Shown piece after piece: positions 13,652-25,302 of a stretch of DNA of 64,000 nucleotides. The notes beneath the pieces are model-generated. The model searched no databases. It was not told where the DNA came from and worked only from the letters and a program-made list of their open reading frames with translations. The position numbers were made by a program, and so were the translations under genes. Every line of letters starts with the position of its first letter. Within the stretch, counting starts at the first letter, position 1. This DNA is from Anseranas semipalmata (Eukaryota > Chordata > Aves > Anseriformes > Anseranatidae), in contig VXAA01001394.1 in assembly GCA_013399115.1 (NCBI GenBank), positions 414,366 to 478,365 on the forward strand. The letters run 5' to 3'.

Positions 13652-13688
13652 GGGTTCGGGGGGGGAAGAAATGGGGTGGTGAGGGGGG
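13652..13688 (+). other. G-quadruplex motif
   Basis: Four G-runs lie on the plus strand: 13652-13654 (3 G), 13658-13665 (8 G), 13673-13676 (4 G) and 13683-13688 (6 G). Connecting loops are 3, 7 and 6 nt. This satisfies the usual G3+N1-7 rule for an intramolecular quadruplex. Function is not inferable. Confidence 0.7.
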
Positions 13689-13819
13689 CATATACTGAGT
13701 ACTTGCTGACTGTTTTGTCTTACTAGTGTTCTCAAAGTTTACCTTTGATCTATTTTAGATCAAAGAAAAGGTGTGAAAACACTCCAGAAATCCTTTTTCA
13801 CTGTTTTGTTGGTCTTTTG

Positions 13820-13855
13820 TCCCCCCCTTTTTTTTTTTTCTCCTTCTTCCTCTTC
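13820..13855 (+). repeat. 36-nt polypyrimidine tract with C7T12 core
   Basis: An uninterrupted C/T stretch: seven C, then twelve T, then mixed CT. It is a homopyrimidine strand able in principle to form triplex DNA. No AG acceptor follows immediately. Confidence 0.9.
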
Positions 13856-15286
13856 GGTTACTGTGTGGTCAACCCTGACAGGCTTTTAATGCTCTGCCAG
13901 ATTCTCTGGGAGATGCAGAGATTATCCTTTTAATGGATATATGATGTAATTATATTTCAGCATCCTCTAAATTGGTCCACATGTACATGCAGTTGAACGT
14001 TTTGCATTGCACATATGTATTTAACGAGGAGGTGACCCTAAACTATCAGAGGGGGCCAAGAGAGCCAGTTGTACTTTTGATAGCCAGAGCTGACTGTGGT
14101 GAATGATTAATGTTTCTCACTTGTCCTGTTAAATAATTTCTCTAAGGTAGTAATCAAAACTTCTTGCTTTCATCATTCTTCTGCAGCAGTAAGTGACCAG
14201 AAATAAGAAAAATTAAGGTGGAAAAAAAAAATCAAGACTTTAAGAGTTGTCCTTTTAACCCACACTTTCAACACCTAGCTTTAGTAAGGCTTTGGTGCAA
14301 CAAAGGCTGATGACTGATCCTTCTGCAGTCGCACTGTGTGGTGCTGATCTCCACCTACCCATCAGCAAGGTACTGCTTACATAAAAGCAAAAAAGCTTTA
14401 CCAACTTGTTTGTTTTTGAAACTAGAAACATGTTCTTTCGGCTCTCAGTTTACAAACTGCAGCTCAGCATTAGTCACGGAGCTAAAGGGGGGTACATGGA
14501 GCACTTGACACTACCAATTGTGAGAAAGGACTGGAAGCTGTATTTCTGTCGGAAGTGTTACTGCGTTTTCCTCATCTGAACTCAGAGGTTTTTTTTTTTA
14601 TGCAGCAATTGGCTGGAAAGCAGGAGTCGGGGGCACACACATACCCTGGATTTGTGCTCTTTAGTAGCATTTTGTGTTGCTGTATGTTCTTGAATTGCAA
14701 TGTTTGGATTCGCAAAGTTCAGGGAGTTGGTGTCCTGGGCTTAGACTTGGTCTCCTTTGCTGTGTTTGTGTCAATTTCCAGTTCATAACTTGCCCTTGTT
14801 TAGAAATAGTTTTTAGAATGTACACATGGGCAGTTCACCCAGAAGCAAAAATCCAAATATATTATTTTGAACAAACAGGGCATTTTCTTTGAGAATATAT
14901 TATCTTCCTAAAGAAGTAGTGTCACTGTAAGGAAGCAAAAACCAGCTTGTATGGGGCTGGATACTGCTTACAGTCACTGAGCAACTGGATACAAGCTCAT
15001 TTGATAGCCCCTGTGGCTGTTACTGCAAGTAGATGCTCACCTGTAACAGAGTTGGTTCCATGTCTAAAGTCCCCAGTTACTTTACTGGTGTAATCTGTGT
15101 GCCTAAATAAATCTCATGAAGGGCACTGGTAATTTCCCTATGAAGACCATAGAAGACCCGGGTCTTACGTGGTGGCTTTCAGGAAATCATTTACATGTTT
15201 GATAATGATGGTTTCTTTTACCTGGTACTTCATTCTACAATTTGTGTGCTCAGAATAGCTTGGATTGCTTTTGATCAGTTTGGTGC

Positions 15287-15303
15287 TTTTTTTTTTTTTT
15301 TTT
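15287..15303 (+). repeat. Poly-T tract, 17 T, followed by AACAG
   Basis: Seventeen T followed by AACAG, so it looks like a 3' splice site. No plausible exon or donor follows within a normal exon length in an open frame, so I record it as low-complexity sequence. Confidence 0.9.
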
Positions 15304-16069
15304 AACAGTCAATCTTTCAAGTGAAAACTGAAAAACAAAATAGGTGTGTTTTGGGATAAAGCAAAAGACAGAAGTGCTTAAGCTGAAGGAAAAGCAGGGT
15401 TTTTTAATGGCTTAACAAAAACATTTCCCGCAGTAGCAATTATGGAATGAACCACTAGAACATGACTCCAGGCAGAGTGACAGTCGGTAAAGGAAGCCAG
15501 CTGGTTTTTAGTTTGATCAGTCCCTGAGCAGGGTTGTGAGAAGTTTTTCTGCGAGAGCAGCAAGCCAGAGTCTGTGGTGCTGGGTCTCCCTGCAGCCCTG
15601 TGGTTGTGACCGCAAGAGTAAGCTGCGAACACCCGCACGTTGGGCTGGGCAGAGCACTGTCACCTACAGACAGCCCCGTGACCTGCACGGCCGCCCGCTC
15701 ACACTTGTGCTGTATAGTTTTGTTTCCAAAGCAGCTCCCTGTATTTTGGTCATACGAAATTACACGTGATTTAAAGCCTAGGTTGAGCTATTTGGATATG
15801 CCACAGTTCAAAGAAATACAGGACTTTACAAATGCCCATGTGTCACTTCTGTATGCTATATTTCTATGCTACTTTTTTTTTTTTGTGATAGCTCAGTAGA
15901 AAAAGACTCTTCCTGATGTGAATTTTCAGTGATCAAAAACAAACAAAAAAAATCCTGAGAATTGTCTCATAATTAAAGAGGCTATAAATCAAAGTATGGA
16001 GGTAACTTTCTTCTTCTTGGCTTTCTGCATTAGTTCTTTGATCTTCACATGCAGATGTTCAGCCCAGTG

Positions 16070-16270
16070 CCACAGCCGAGCCCAGCTCCGGTTGACCCTC
16101 GAGCCCGTGTCACTCGCTGTAGGTCAGCCCGCTGCCCCGCGCCCTCTGCCCCGAGCTGCACCCACCTCCTGCGGCCGGGAGGCGAAGCACGGGGGCTGCC
16201 CTGGCCCGACCCGGCAGCGGGCTTGAGCCCGATCCGTGCCGACAGGGCTGGGGTTGCGTGTGATTGCCGT
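16070..16270. promoter_or_regulatory. Isolated CpG-rich islet
   Basis: About 200 bp of very GC-rich sequence with roughly 20 CpG dinucleotides counted by eye, inside AT-rich surroundings with almost none. Edges are sharp on both sides. It is open on both strands (16049-16324 plus, 16045-16317 minus), as expected when GC-rich DNA lacks stops, and neither translation resembles a known protein. Such islets often mark promoters or enhancers kept unmethylated in the germ line. Biased gene conversion is an alternative explanation. Confidence 0.55.
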
Positions 16271-19200
16271 GGCTTCCTACTCCACTTGGGCTGGATTCCT
16301 CTCATGAGGTGTAACACGCTCTGAGCTTCGGGAAACTGATCAGGGCAGGGAGGCTCTTACAGCAGTGGCCTCCATAGCTGGAAAAAGAATAAGGCATTTT
16401 AATCAAATAGCTCCTACTGACCCAAGTGCCTCTTGTTGCTTATAACAGAAACAGTAGTGCTGAATATACGTATTATGTTCTGTACTGCACCAAAGTAAAA
16501 TAAACGATGCTTACTGTGTAAGCAGGTAATCACATCTCCCAGACAGAAGCGTTCCTGTGTTAATCACATTTGACTTCTCTAATTCACTTGCTTCTCTCAA
16601 CCAAAAAAAGCGGGTTTCTGAAATTGTGACAAATGCTTGCACACTTCATGAAATAAAAATTGTATTCCACCTTCTTCCCCAGTCCACAGTGCCAAGAGCA
16701 CTTGAAATGAATTGTATGGCCATGTTTGTAGGCTTCCTTAGTCTGAACTTTTTAATGGAATTCACCTTAAACTCATGTCTAATATGTGTCTTGTTCCTGT
16801 TCTTTCCTTTGCACGGTATAATGGATTCTTTAAGCTTTGAAAGTGAGTTGTTGTGGCCTAAAGTAACAAATCAGTTTTGGAATGCATGCTGTCTGTTGTA
16901 AATGATTTGGGGGTAATAAATTTTCTGGTACAAAGCAATAGGCAGCGTTTTCATAATGTTGAACAGTTTAGACTTGTCTTGCAGGGAACAATGTCACTGA
17001 AGCAGTGTGCTGGTTCCAACTATTTGTTATTACAAAAGACAATTTTTTTTTCCTTAAGGTAGAATCCTCATCAGATTTCATGCTTTGCTGTAACTTGTTT
17101 TATTTCATATGTTACACAAATAAAAATATGTGAGCATAGTTGTGTATCTGTTCCATCTTTTAGTGCAAACTTTTTTTAGGCTGCTTAGGAAAGCTTGTAC
17201 ATGTTACCTTTTATACTAAAGGCCCCTTGAAGTCTATTTGATTACTTTCAGAACTTTTGATTTACTACATTTGAACCTTAAAAACTGAAAATTAAGGCAA
17301 CTGTGCAGAGCTCTATGTTACCTTAAATTTAACATGATTTTATTTCCTTTTCTTTTTTGGCAGTCTTTAGGTTCTCTCCTTGACACACATGCAGATGGCA
17401 GTTTCTAGAACTTTCCTTTCTAAGGCCAAATATGGGAAACTAGTTCTTGGGTGCTCCAGAAAACTCAGGTTAGAACTGGATTTTGGTAAAACTAGCTGTG
17501 AAATAACTATCAATAGACAAAACTCTTCCACTTTTCCATATCTATCTCATTGGTTTTGGGTGTTGTGCAAGCTACGTGAAGCCTGGTGTCTTTATCTGAG
17601 TATCATGTTCTAATGACTGCAGTGCAGGAAAAAGCCCTTCCTAATAACCAGCAGCCACAAGAGCGAGTAACTTTTCTTTACTGACACCTTCCTTTCATGC
17701 CTCCTTGCTTGCTGCAGTACGGTGGGGTACCGGCCTAGAGGGACACAGTCAAGGTGCCTCCTCATTGCAAACAAGACAAAATGAATTTAAAGTTCTTCTG
17801 TGTTAGGTGCTTGCACTGTGAGTCCCAGTGCTATTCTCACTTAACCTACAGTCTTGGGCTTTATTTTACCTCCTGTATCAAAAACCTTAATGGTGTTCAT
17901 TCCAAAAGTGTAAAGTGATAACTATAAACCAAATCATTGGGAAAAAGAAAGCTTTTGACAGAAAAATACAAGTACCAGTAGGGAGTTGTTTATCAATAGT
18001 TTAGCAGGTGTTTATAAAGCCACTAAGTTCTTTTGGGAGAAAAGACTATTGTGAGCTGCTTTTAGCTTTAAGGTGAAAAGAACTTCTAAGCTGGAAAGGA
18101 AGTGAAAGAGGCTGTGAAGAGGCTGGCATCGGTGAATACTCTTTGGATGGCTGCTGCAGGAAGCAAAAGGAGGCAAGATGCAATGTGGGGCGACTGAAAC
18201 AAGAGCCAACTTTCTCTTGAAATGAGATGAATTCTGACTGTACTTTAGTCTGATAGTAGAGTATTGTTATGAAATCATTGAGCATCCAGACCAATTGCTC
18301 TTATTGCTGAGCAGGAAAAACAGATGATGTGTTTGTGTATATGGACAGTGGAGTACTTGCTCCTCTAACAAAAAATACCAGCAGTGCTAAAAAGCCAGTA
18401 CAGCAGCTTGTCCTTGGATGCTAGACATCTGAGTGCTTTCAAAGAGTTAAGTGGGGAACTCTGTGGACTCTTATTACTGAGGAAAGGGATGTTGTTTTTC
18501 GTTTCTCACCCCCTCCCCAGCTTTGGGAAAACTGGGAAGTTCTGGAGTTGTACCAGGACTTTGTCATTCAGTTTGCGTGCATTTAATATAAAAGAAACCA
18601 TAGGCCTGCTAGGTGGAGCAAGTCACACACAAAAATACATGATTTATGCATTTGAATAAATGAATGTTTCTGTGTCAGCCAACAAATGTGGCTTCAAGGA
18701 AAATAACACCTAGGTATAAGTTTTGTATGACATAACGAGCTTTGTTAATCAGGTATAGAGTAGGAAATACCTGTTCATTGTGGGAAGGGTGTTCCGTGGT
18801 TAAACTGGAACAATGTGGAAGGAATTTGTGCATTTGAGATGGATTAAAATCTGCTTAAATGTGACCTCTGGCTGTAAACTACGAAATAATCATGGAGTAA
18901 ATTTGTTTCTAAGGAGATCTTACTGGACTTGACCCATGTTACTTCACTTTTATCATTACTCTAGAAGGAAAAGAAACACTGAGAAATGTTTGATGCGGAG
19001 GATAGCCAGCTGCTGAAAGCCATCTGAACTGACTGGAGACAGTCTCTAATTGTGGGAGTAGCTAACGGTTTGCTGGCAGTTGCATTAGATTCCCCATAAT
19101 GGAAAATTTTATAGAAAATATAGCTGTGTTGATTTATTTTACTGTACATGAAATTGAAATTTGTATGGGGAAAATTACTGGCAAATAGAATAGTGAGAGC

Positions 19201-22200
19201 TCTGTCATGGTAACAGTTATGTAACTGATGTCTTCTATCTGGCGATAGCTGTGTGTACAAGTATTGTTTGGTTAGCCAGACAACAGCGATAGCATAGACA
19301 TGTTGAAGATGGACAGTAAAAGCATTTCAGCTGTAAAAGCTTTCTGTATGGCCCCTGCAATCTGGAGCACACGAAGTATCTGAGGCTGCCCTCCCATGAG
19401 TCAAGAGGGTCACTGAGCAGACGGGCGGGAGGTCTCGGTTAGTCGCAGAAGAGGCGGTGGTTGCTTGTTTGAGAACAGGGCTGAGTGCACGAGCAGGATG
19501 TGGTGGCTGCTCTCTGCTGTTGGTCCTGGTCCAGCTCCCAAGTGAGGTGGACCCAGCCCGAGTCTGCCATTTAAGGGTTGCCTAACCAGGCTCTTAGCTG
19601 AGCTGAAGAAGAGGAACTGTCTCTGTAGGGCTGAGAAAGCCCAGGAATATCTTCATAAAAAGGATGTAACAATCCTCTCTTTGTCTAGTACGCTTCCCTG
19701 CGTGCACCTGTCTGTGGTCCAGCATGAGGATACTGGAGTGACTGCTTACCAGAGTGATCTTTCCCTTTCTCTGTGATTATTTTTGTTTTCTGCCTGACCT
19801 GTTATTCCTAGGAGTGAAAATAAGTGTCCACGAGGGCAGAAGCAGTCAGTCTGAACAGGAGGGATCTGGCTGCTGCATGCTCTAGGAGAGGTTGTGTTGC
19901 ACAAGACCAAGCCATGGGGAGGTGGGAGGCAAAACCCCCTCAGGTGCCTCTTCCTCACCTGCTGCCCTTCTCTCTTCCCCTTCTCCCACACTGTAGGTCC
20001 CAACAGATGACATTCCAGGCATGGGACATTTGCTTCTTATTTCTGAGTTGTGGATACCCCTTAGCATGAAGGGAGAAGGGACTCTACCTAGCTTTAACAT
20101 TGCAGGTGACTACATTTGCAAGGGATCGGATTTGCCGTTGGAACTGTCTCTCTCTAGGCCCTTATTTCTGTGTCCTTTAGTCATCTTCCTTTCTTAGAAA
20201 CCAGGAGCTGTATGGCCACTCAGGAAATTAACTTATTGATCTCTCTGAGGGCTTAGAGACGTAATTCTGTCTTTATTACATCAGATTTTAGGAGATATTT
20301 TTGAACAGTGGCAAAAGCATAAAAGTTGCAGGAAAAAAGAAAGCTCACTTGGGGGTGATGCACAGCAGCGATCTCTTGGATCTCCGAGCCAGGTCTGTGC
20401 AGATAGTCAAATCAGTATACATGCGTAAAAAGTGAGGAAAGAACTTAGGAACTAGTGTAGTATAACAAAGCTGATATTAGAATCAATTTACAAGCTTCAA
20501 TTTTTCTGTATTTTATCTCATAGGAAGAAGTATAGGGTTTATTGTTCCGTTTCTATTCCTGCAACGTATTTTCAGAACTACTAATCTTTATCATTCACCT
20601 TTGTAGCCTAGAACTTGACTTGGCAGCTCATGAGGTTTTCCATGAGATTGCTTAAGGTGTTCCCTTAACAGCCTGCGCTGATTTTCATACAGCAAATATC
20701 TTATCCTCTTTTCCCAAGAACAGTAATGGAATGAGTGACTTCCACAAACAGCATCAGCAAAAATGTGCCCTGAATCTGTAATGATCAAATCTGAAACAAT
20801 TAAGCTAGATCAATTGGGTTATATCATGAGAAAAATGAGTAATGCTGATATGTTCTTTGCAATTTATGCTCTCAACTTTTTTTCCAAATTTTCAGTATCC
20901 TGTAGTGAGAATTCCTAACATTTAACGCAAATGTTCATATATACTACAGACATGATTTTGCTGAGACAAATTTCTAGGATGCTATTAGAAGTAGCTATTT
21001 CTAAATTAAGCTGGATTTGATGGGTAAAAAATGAAAGAAGCAGTGCATAAAAAGGTGGCTGAGCGCTCAACCTGGGTTTCTGACTGACTTCTAGGTAAAC
21101 CTGGGTAATCAGTTAATCAGATTAAAAGATCAAGACAATCAAAACTGAATTTTCTTGAGAATTTTGTTTTCAAAACATACCCCAGGTTTCGTACAGCACC
21201 TTCTATGAACAGGAACTGAAATTTGGTCTGGCTCAAGAAAAGGTAACACCATAAAAATTTTTATCATGTCACATGACAGAAAATGTTGATGAGGCTCACA
21301 AGAAATGAAAGGACATGATGCAGTGCTGGTGATGAGAGTTTTTTCCTTATTAAAGCACCAGCAAATGTGTGTTACGTTCCCAAAAGGTAAAGGATTCCAA
21401 CCTTATTATAATGTAGCTTCAATTTTAAGGTGTCAGATCTCAAAAGTGAGAAAAAGCAGAAGACAGTCTGTCATGTTTTCATGACATTTCTGTTTCCACA
21501 TTTTCCTTATCACCGAGTAAAGAATGTATTTTTTCATTTACACCTACCTGTAACTTCATGTAGCACAACCAACCTTTCACTCATTAAAGAGGAGTAGAGG
21601 TGTCATGCTAATGATACGTTCCTTTTTCTGCCTTTTGAAGGGCAATTTAAATTGTCTTCCTGAAGCATGGCTTGCATTAGTGATGCTCAAATGTATGCAT
21701 ATAAGTACTGTAAATGGACACAGTGTAGGAGTGAAGGTATTTCTTTCCTCAAGATTTAGCAGTGATTTTTTTTGTCTTATTGAAATACAAATTGCTATGT
21801 CTGCTTAAATCTGAAGTGTGGGGTGTTCCTATTAGCACCTCTAGCCTGAAGTCTTTTCATATTCAAATGACTTAAGTGTTACAAAGATTACACATTAGTT
21901 GCATTTTAAAAGAATGGGCTGAAGGGCTTGTTTCAGCTCTTCATTGTTCATTTGAGAGTATAGTAAGTATGCTCATTTTTTTAAACCATATTTCATCTTA
22001 TATTTTGGAAGAGAAATAGGAAAAGGCAGGTAAAATTTAGGTCTTGCGTTAGCTTAGATGGATTATCCTGTATTTTGATCTTGCCTTTCCCCTCATATTG
22101 GCTAAATATTTAAAGAATAATTGAGTAGGAATGGCTGACTACTTCATTTAAGGATTCTTTTTTCTTTTTTTATTGATATGTCCACTTGGCTTTAGAAAAA

Positions 22201-23438
22201 AGACCATCTGTAAATAGATATTTGATGCCTGAGTGGCATCTTTATAGATTTTTGTAAGTGTATGTTCACATACTAAATAAGGTTTTGTCTTCTCAAAATA
22301 CACCCAGTGCAGCTTTAGAAGAGAGTATTTAAAAACTGCACTCAGCATGTGATTCTGGAGTCCATCAGCAGTCCTCGGACTAACTAGTTGACTAAATGCT
22401 TTCAAGAAAGCTTTCAAATGTGCAATAGCTTCATGCATTACTTTGATATGTAGTCTACATACCGTTCAGAGAATGTTGTGGCTACAGAAGCCACTAAAAA
22501 TGTCAGATTACTGAAAATTTTTGGATGAAGCAAATATCGTGACCCCATGATTTAAGGATCTATGAATACCAGAGCTGCTTCAGTGGTTTTAGGATTTAGA
22601 GGATATAGAGAGCAACAGTGCAACATGTTATCTGCAGTTAACTTTCCATGCTGATGTGAAGATCAGCATACCTGTGACATAGGACCAGCTTTCATGCTCC
22701 CATATTGCTGAGCTATTCTGTGCATCTGTGAAGTACCTAAACTGCTTGTGAAGATTTTAGGTGGCCAAACAGAGTGCTGTCAACACCATGTTCCGCTCCC
22801 GTTCTGTTGCTTAATCTTTCTGAGATCACTGAAAAGAAGGTTTTCCAGAGGCATGCTTTATAATGAGAGAGCTTCCATTTGTATCCTTTTCACACCTAAA
22901 CCTATTTATCATTCATTGATCTTTAATCTTCATACTTCAAAATTAGTGTATATGTTAGGAGTGTTTTTAAGGAATCACTCTTCTTGCGTTAGTGCTGAAC
23001 TTGTACTCCCAAAACTTTTGAAAAAGCAGCTGTCTTGCTAACAGCATTCATTATAAAATAGCCAAAGAAAATTAGGTGAATTAGAAATTTCTTCAAATGT
23101 AGTTATTTCCTTTTTGCATGCAAGATGCTGGGTTTTATTTCCCCCACGAACAGAGCAATTTTAGGGTATATGGAGCTGGGGGGAGGTGTTCTGCTGTTTT
23201 CCTGCAAATATTACTCAAAGTACTCTTGGGAATGAATTTGGCTTAGTGGATTGTTTCTTTGCCAATGCTTGAAGTAATTCACCAAATACCTTTCAAGAAA
23301 CCATAAAACATCATTTTACCATAATGACTCTGAGCCAAGATGGAGAATAGAGATATAAACCTTTGAAAATAAGCACATGCTATTGCCATTTTCCCACTGA
23401 ATGGGCTCTTATTTTTTTCTTTTCCTCTGGAAGAGTAT
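16271..23438. other. AT-rich non-coding stretch, no gene recognised
   Basis: Frequent stops in all frames. The longest open frame (16557-16901, plus, 114 codons) is hydrophobic and without a recognisable domain. I see no RNA genes, transposons or long repeats. Confidence 0.7.
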
Positions 23439-23570
23439 TTACCATTCATGGGGACATCCCCACCGATGACCCTTTGCTGCTCCCATCAGCTTTATCAGCT
23501 CATGCAGGTAGCTCCAACAGCTGACGTATTTCTCGGCCCACAGCCCTGCTTTAGCTGTGTCCTCTTGGAT
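23439..23570 (-). other. Candidate minus-strand terminal exon with strong acceptor
   Basis: On the minus strand more than 30 nt of almost pure pyrimidine end in CTGTCCAG. This is one of the strongest 3' splice-site-like signals in the window. The 132 nt that follow are open and end in a TAA stop, giving 43 codons starting in phase 0. The translation includes IQEDTAKAGLWAEKY and is not recognised. Phase 0 matches the end of the candidate exon at 48625-48805 on the same strand. The open frame also runs upstream through the pyrimidine tract, so openness alone is weak evidence. It conflicts with the plus-strand candidate at 24157-24281 if both were real terminal exons. Confidence 0.18.
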
Positions 23571-24156
23571 CTGGACAGTGGGATGAGGAGCAGGAGAGGG
23601 ATGGGGAGGAAGAGCCTGTACTGAAAGAAACCCAGACAAAAGGCAGCTCCCTACTGTCAGCATTACGCTGCAGGCTCACTCTAGTCCCAAGCGTGTATTT
23701 GTGTCCATCATAAGATGTGACATGTCAGTGATCTCTGCCACATGGTAACAGGCACTGTCTGCACTCTTCTTCATCTGACCCAGTGTCCTGCTCGTTGAAC
23801 ACGTGGGAGGGCTGCATGATTTGTCACCCACGTAGTAAACCATAGTTTTGTACAATGGACGTGCTTGTAACACAGAAAATCTGAGATAATAAAGATATAA
23901 CAGTATTTTTCTAACAGCGAGGTCCTGTTTCAGGAACACTGGGAGAAGACATGAAAGAGTTGGTAGATAAGCTCATGAACAGTGGGTCTGCTTTGGGTGG
24001 TTTGAACAAGATAATGTAGATGAAAGTTTTGATACAGGTCATCTCCAAAATGTGAGTTGCCATAGATGAGGATCTACTAGATAACGATCCTAAGCTAATT
24101 GTTTTGTTCCTGGTATGTTCCCAAACTACTTAACATCTGCTTCTGGCTATTTTCAG

Positions 24157-24281
24157 AGGTGGAATATTGCGCTACCGGACATATCTCCACTTTGTCTATT
24201 GATGGTGCTGAGTTAACTGACAGAATAGATTTGCAGCAGAAATATGATGCTTTTCGAAGTCACTGGGGAGAAAAATTCTGA
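24157..24281 (+). other. Candidate plus-strand terminal coding exon
   Basis: A good acceptor-like sequence (CTGGCTATTTTCAG) is followed by AG, then 40 codons and a TGA stop. The translation reads like soluble protein, for example SIDGAELTDRIDLQQKYDAF, but I cannot assign it to a family. AATAAA hexamers at 26592 and 26838 could serve as poly(A) signals for a long 3' UTR. The strong T-tract bias on the plus strand upstream would fit plus-strand transcription ending near here. No convincing upstream coding exon was found in the window. This is a hypothesis rather than a gene call. Confidence 0.2.
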
Positions 24282-25260
24282 CAAATGTTCTTGTTCTTTT
24301 GAGAACAATTATGGGGTTTAAGCACTGAAAAAACTGTCGCTATCACTTTGAGAGCATATGCTCTAACATCACAAAATTGGTGGTAGCTGGGCTTTTCACA
24401 TGTATAAACATTTTGCTTCTTAAAAGATGGATGTTTGCCAGCTTGTATGGACTATTGGAAGAAAGGGGGGAAAAAAGCGTATGGCTGGCAACGGAAAATG
24501 TGTGGCAATAGGAAAAACATCCCTTGGCCGGCTTGCTGCCACAGTGTGCTGCCTAGAGAGCAAGAGCAGTGGCTGTGTGTGTTTGTGTATGTACAAAGCA
24601 GCTGGTGTCAAAATGACTTTGTATGTGATATCACCTGGATCTCCTCTAATGTTTTGAAAACCTTTCTTTTCTTCCTACCTCTTACGTTATGTGGTGGTCT
24701 TATCCAGAGATTCCTGGTGATATAGTCTGAAGCATCATTAGCTGGTTACTGAAGAAGCAGAAGATGAGACAGAGGTGGCATTGAGATTTGGGACCGGCAA
24801 TTTCAAGTAATGTGGCTGGGCTCTCTTCTCAGTGAAATCTCTCAAATCTGGAAATTGTGAGGCAGGAAAGAAGCTACAGGATTTACAGGACTGTCAAATG
24901 AAATAAGAGTTTCTTGGGATGCAGGATCCTAGCCTATCTTCTGATTTTTGCCAGGAATGGAGAAGAGCAAGGTCTGAAGAGGGGGAGCAAGGGTAAATCG
25001 AAAGGAGAAAAATTACTTCCTAACATTGGTTTAAAAAAGAAGCCTTGGGTTCAAACCTTGGGCAGAGGTTCAAGTCAGTTCTTTATCTAAACCAGTTCAC
25101 CTAACCCTAGTTATCAGCGTTCCCCTCTTTGTAGGAATGAGTTACTACATAGCCAAAGGGAAGAATCTTCCCAGTTAAGAAATACCAAGGAACTTGCCTC
25201 AGCTAGTTACAGTAGTTGAAAGAATTTTTTTTTTTGATTTCACTGACACTTTTCACTGAA

Positions 25261-25263
<3 letters not shown>

Positions 25264-25300
<37 letters not shown>
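25264..25300 (+). repeat. Poly-T tract, 37 T
   Basis: The longest homopolymer in the window, 37 uninterrupted T. It is preceded 28 bp upstream by an 11-T run (25225-25235). It could be the complement of a poly-A tail of a minus-strand retrocopy, but the flank beyond it has no recognisable gene-derived body and I see no target-site duplication. Confidence 0.95.

Positions 25301-25302
<2 letters not shown>

Larger units (their letters stand above)
9551..16069. other. AT-rich non-coding stretch, no gene recognised
   Basis: No open frame longer than about 90 codons beyond the tail of 9448-9786 and no domain or RNA gene visible. It contains T tracts at 10754-10767, 12110-12122, 15287-15303 and 15873-15884, a CTCF-like motif at 10660-10673 and a G-quadruplex motif at 13652-13688. 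Confidence 0.7.

Noticed and set aside
25045..25080. Two B-box-like GGTTCAA sequences suggesting a tRNA or SINE
   Set aside because: No A box at the right distance, no cloverleaf, no terminator and no SINE body.
25264..25300. 37-T tract as the tail of a minus-strand retrocopy
   Set aside because: No target-site duplication and no gene-derived sequence on the side where the body should be.
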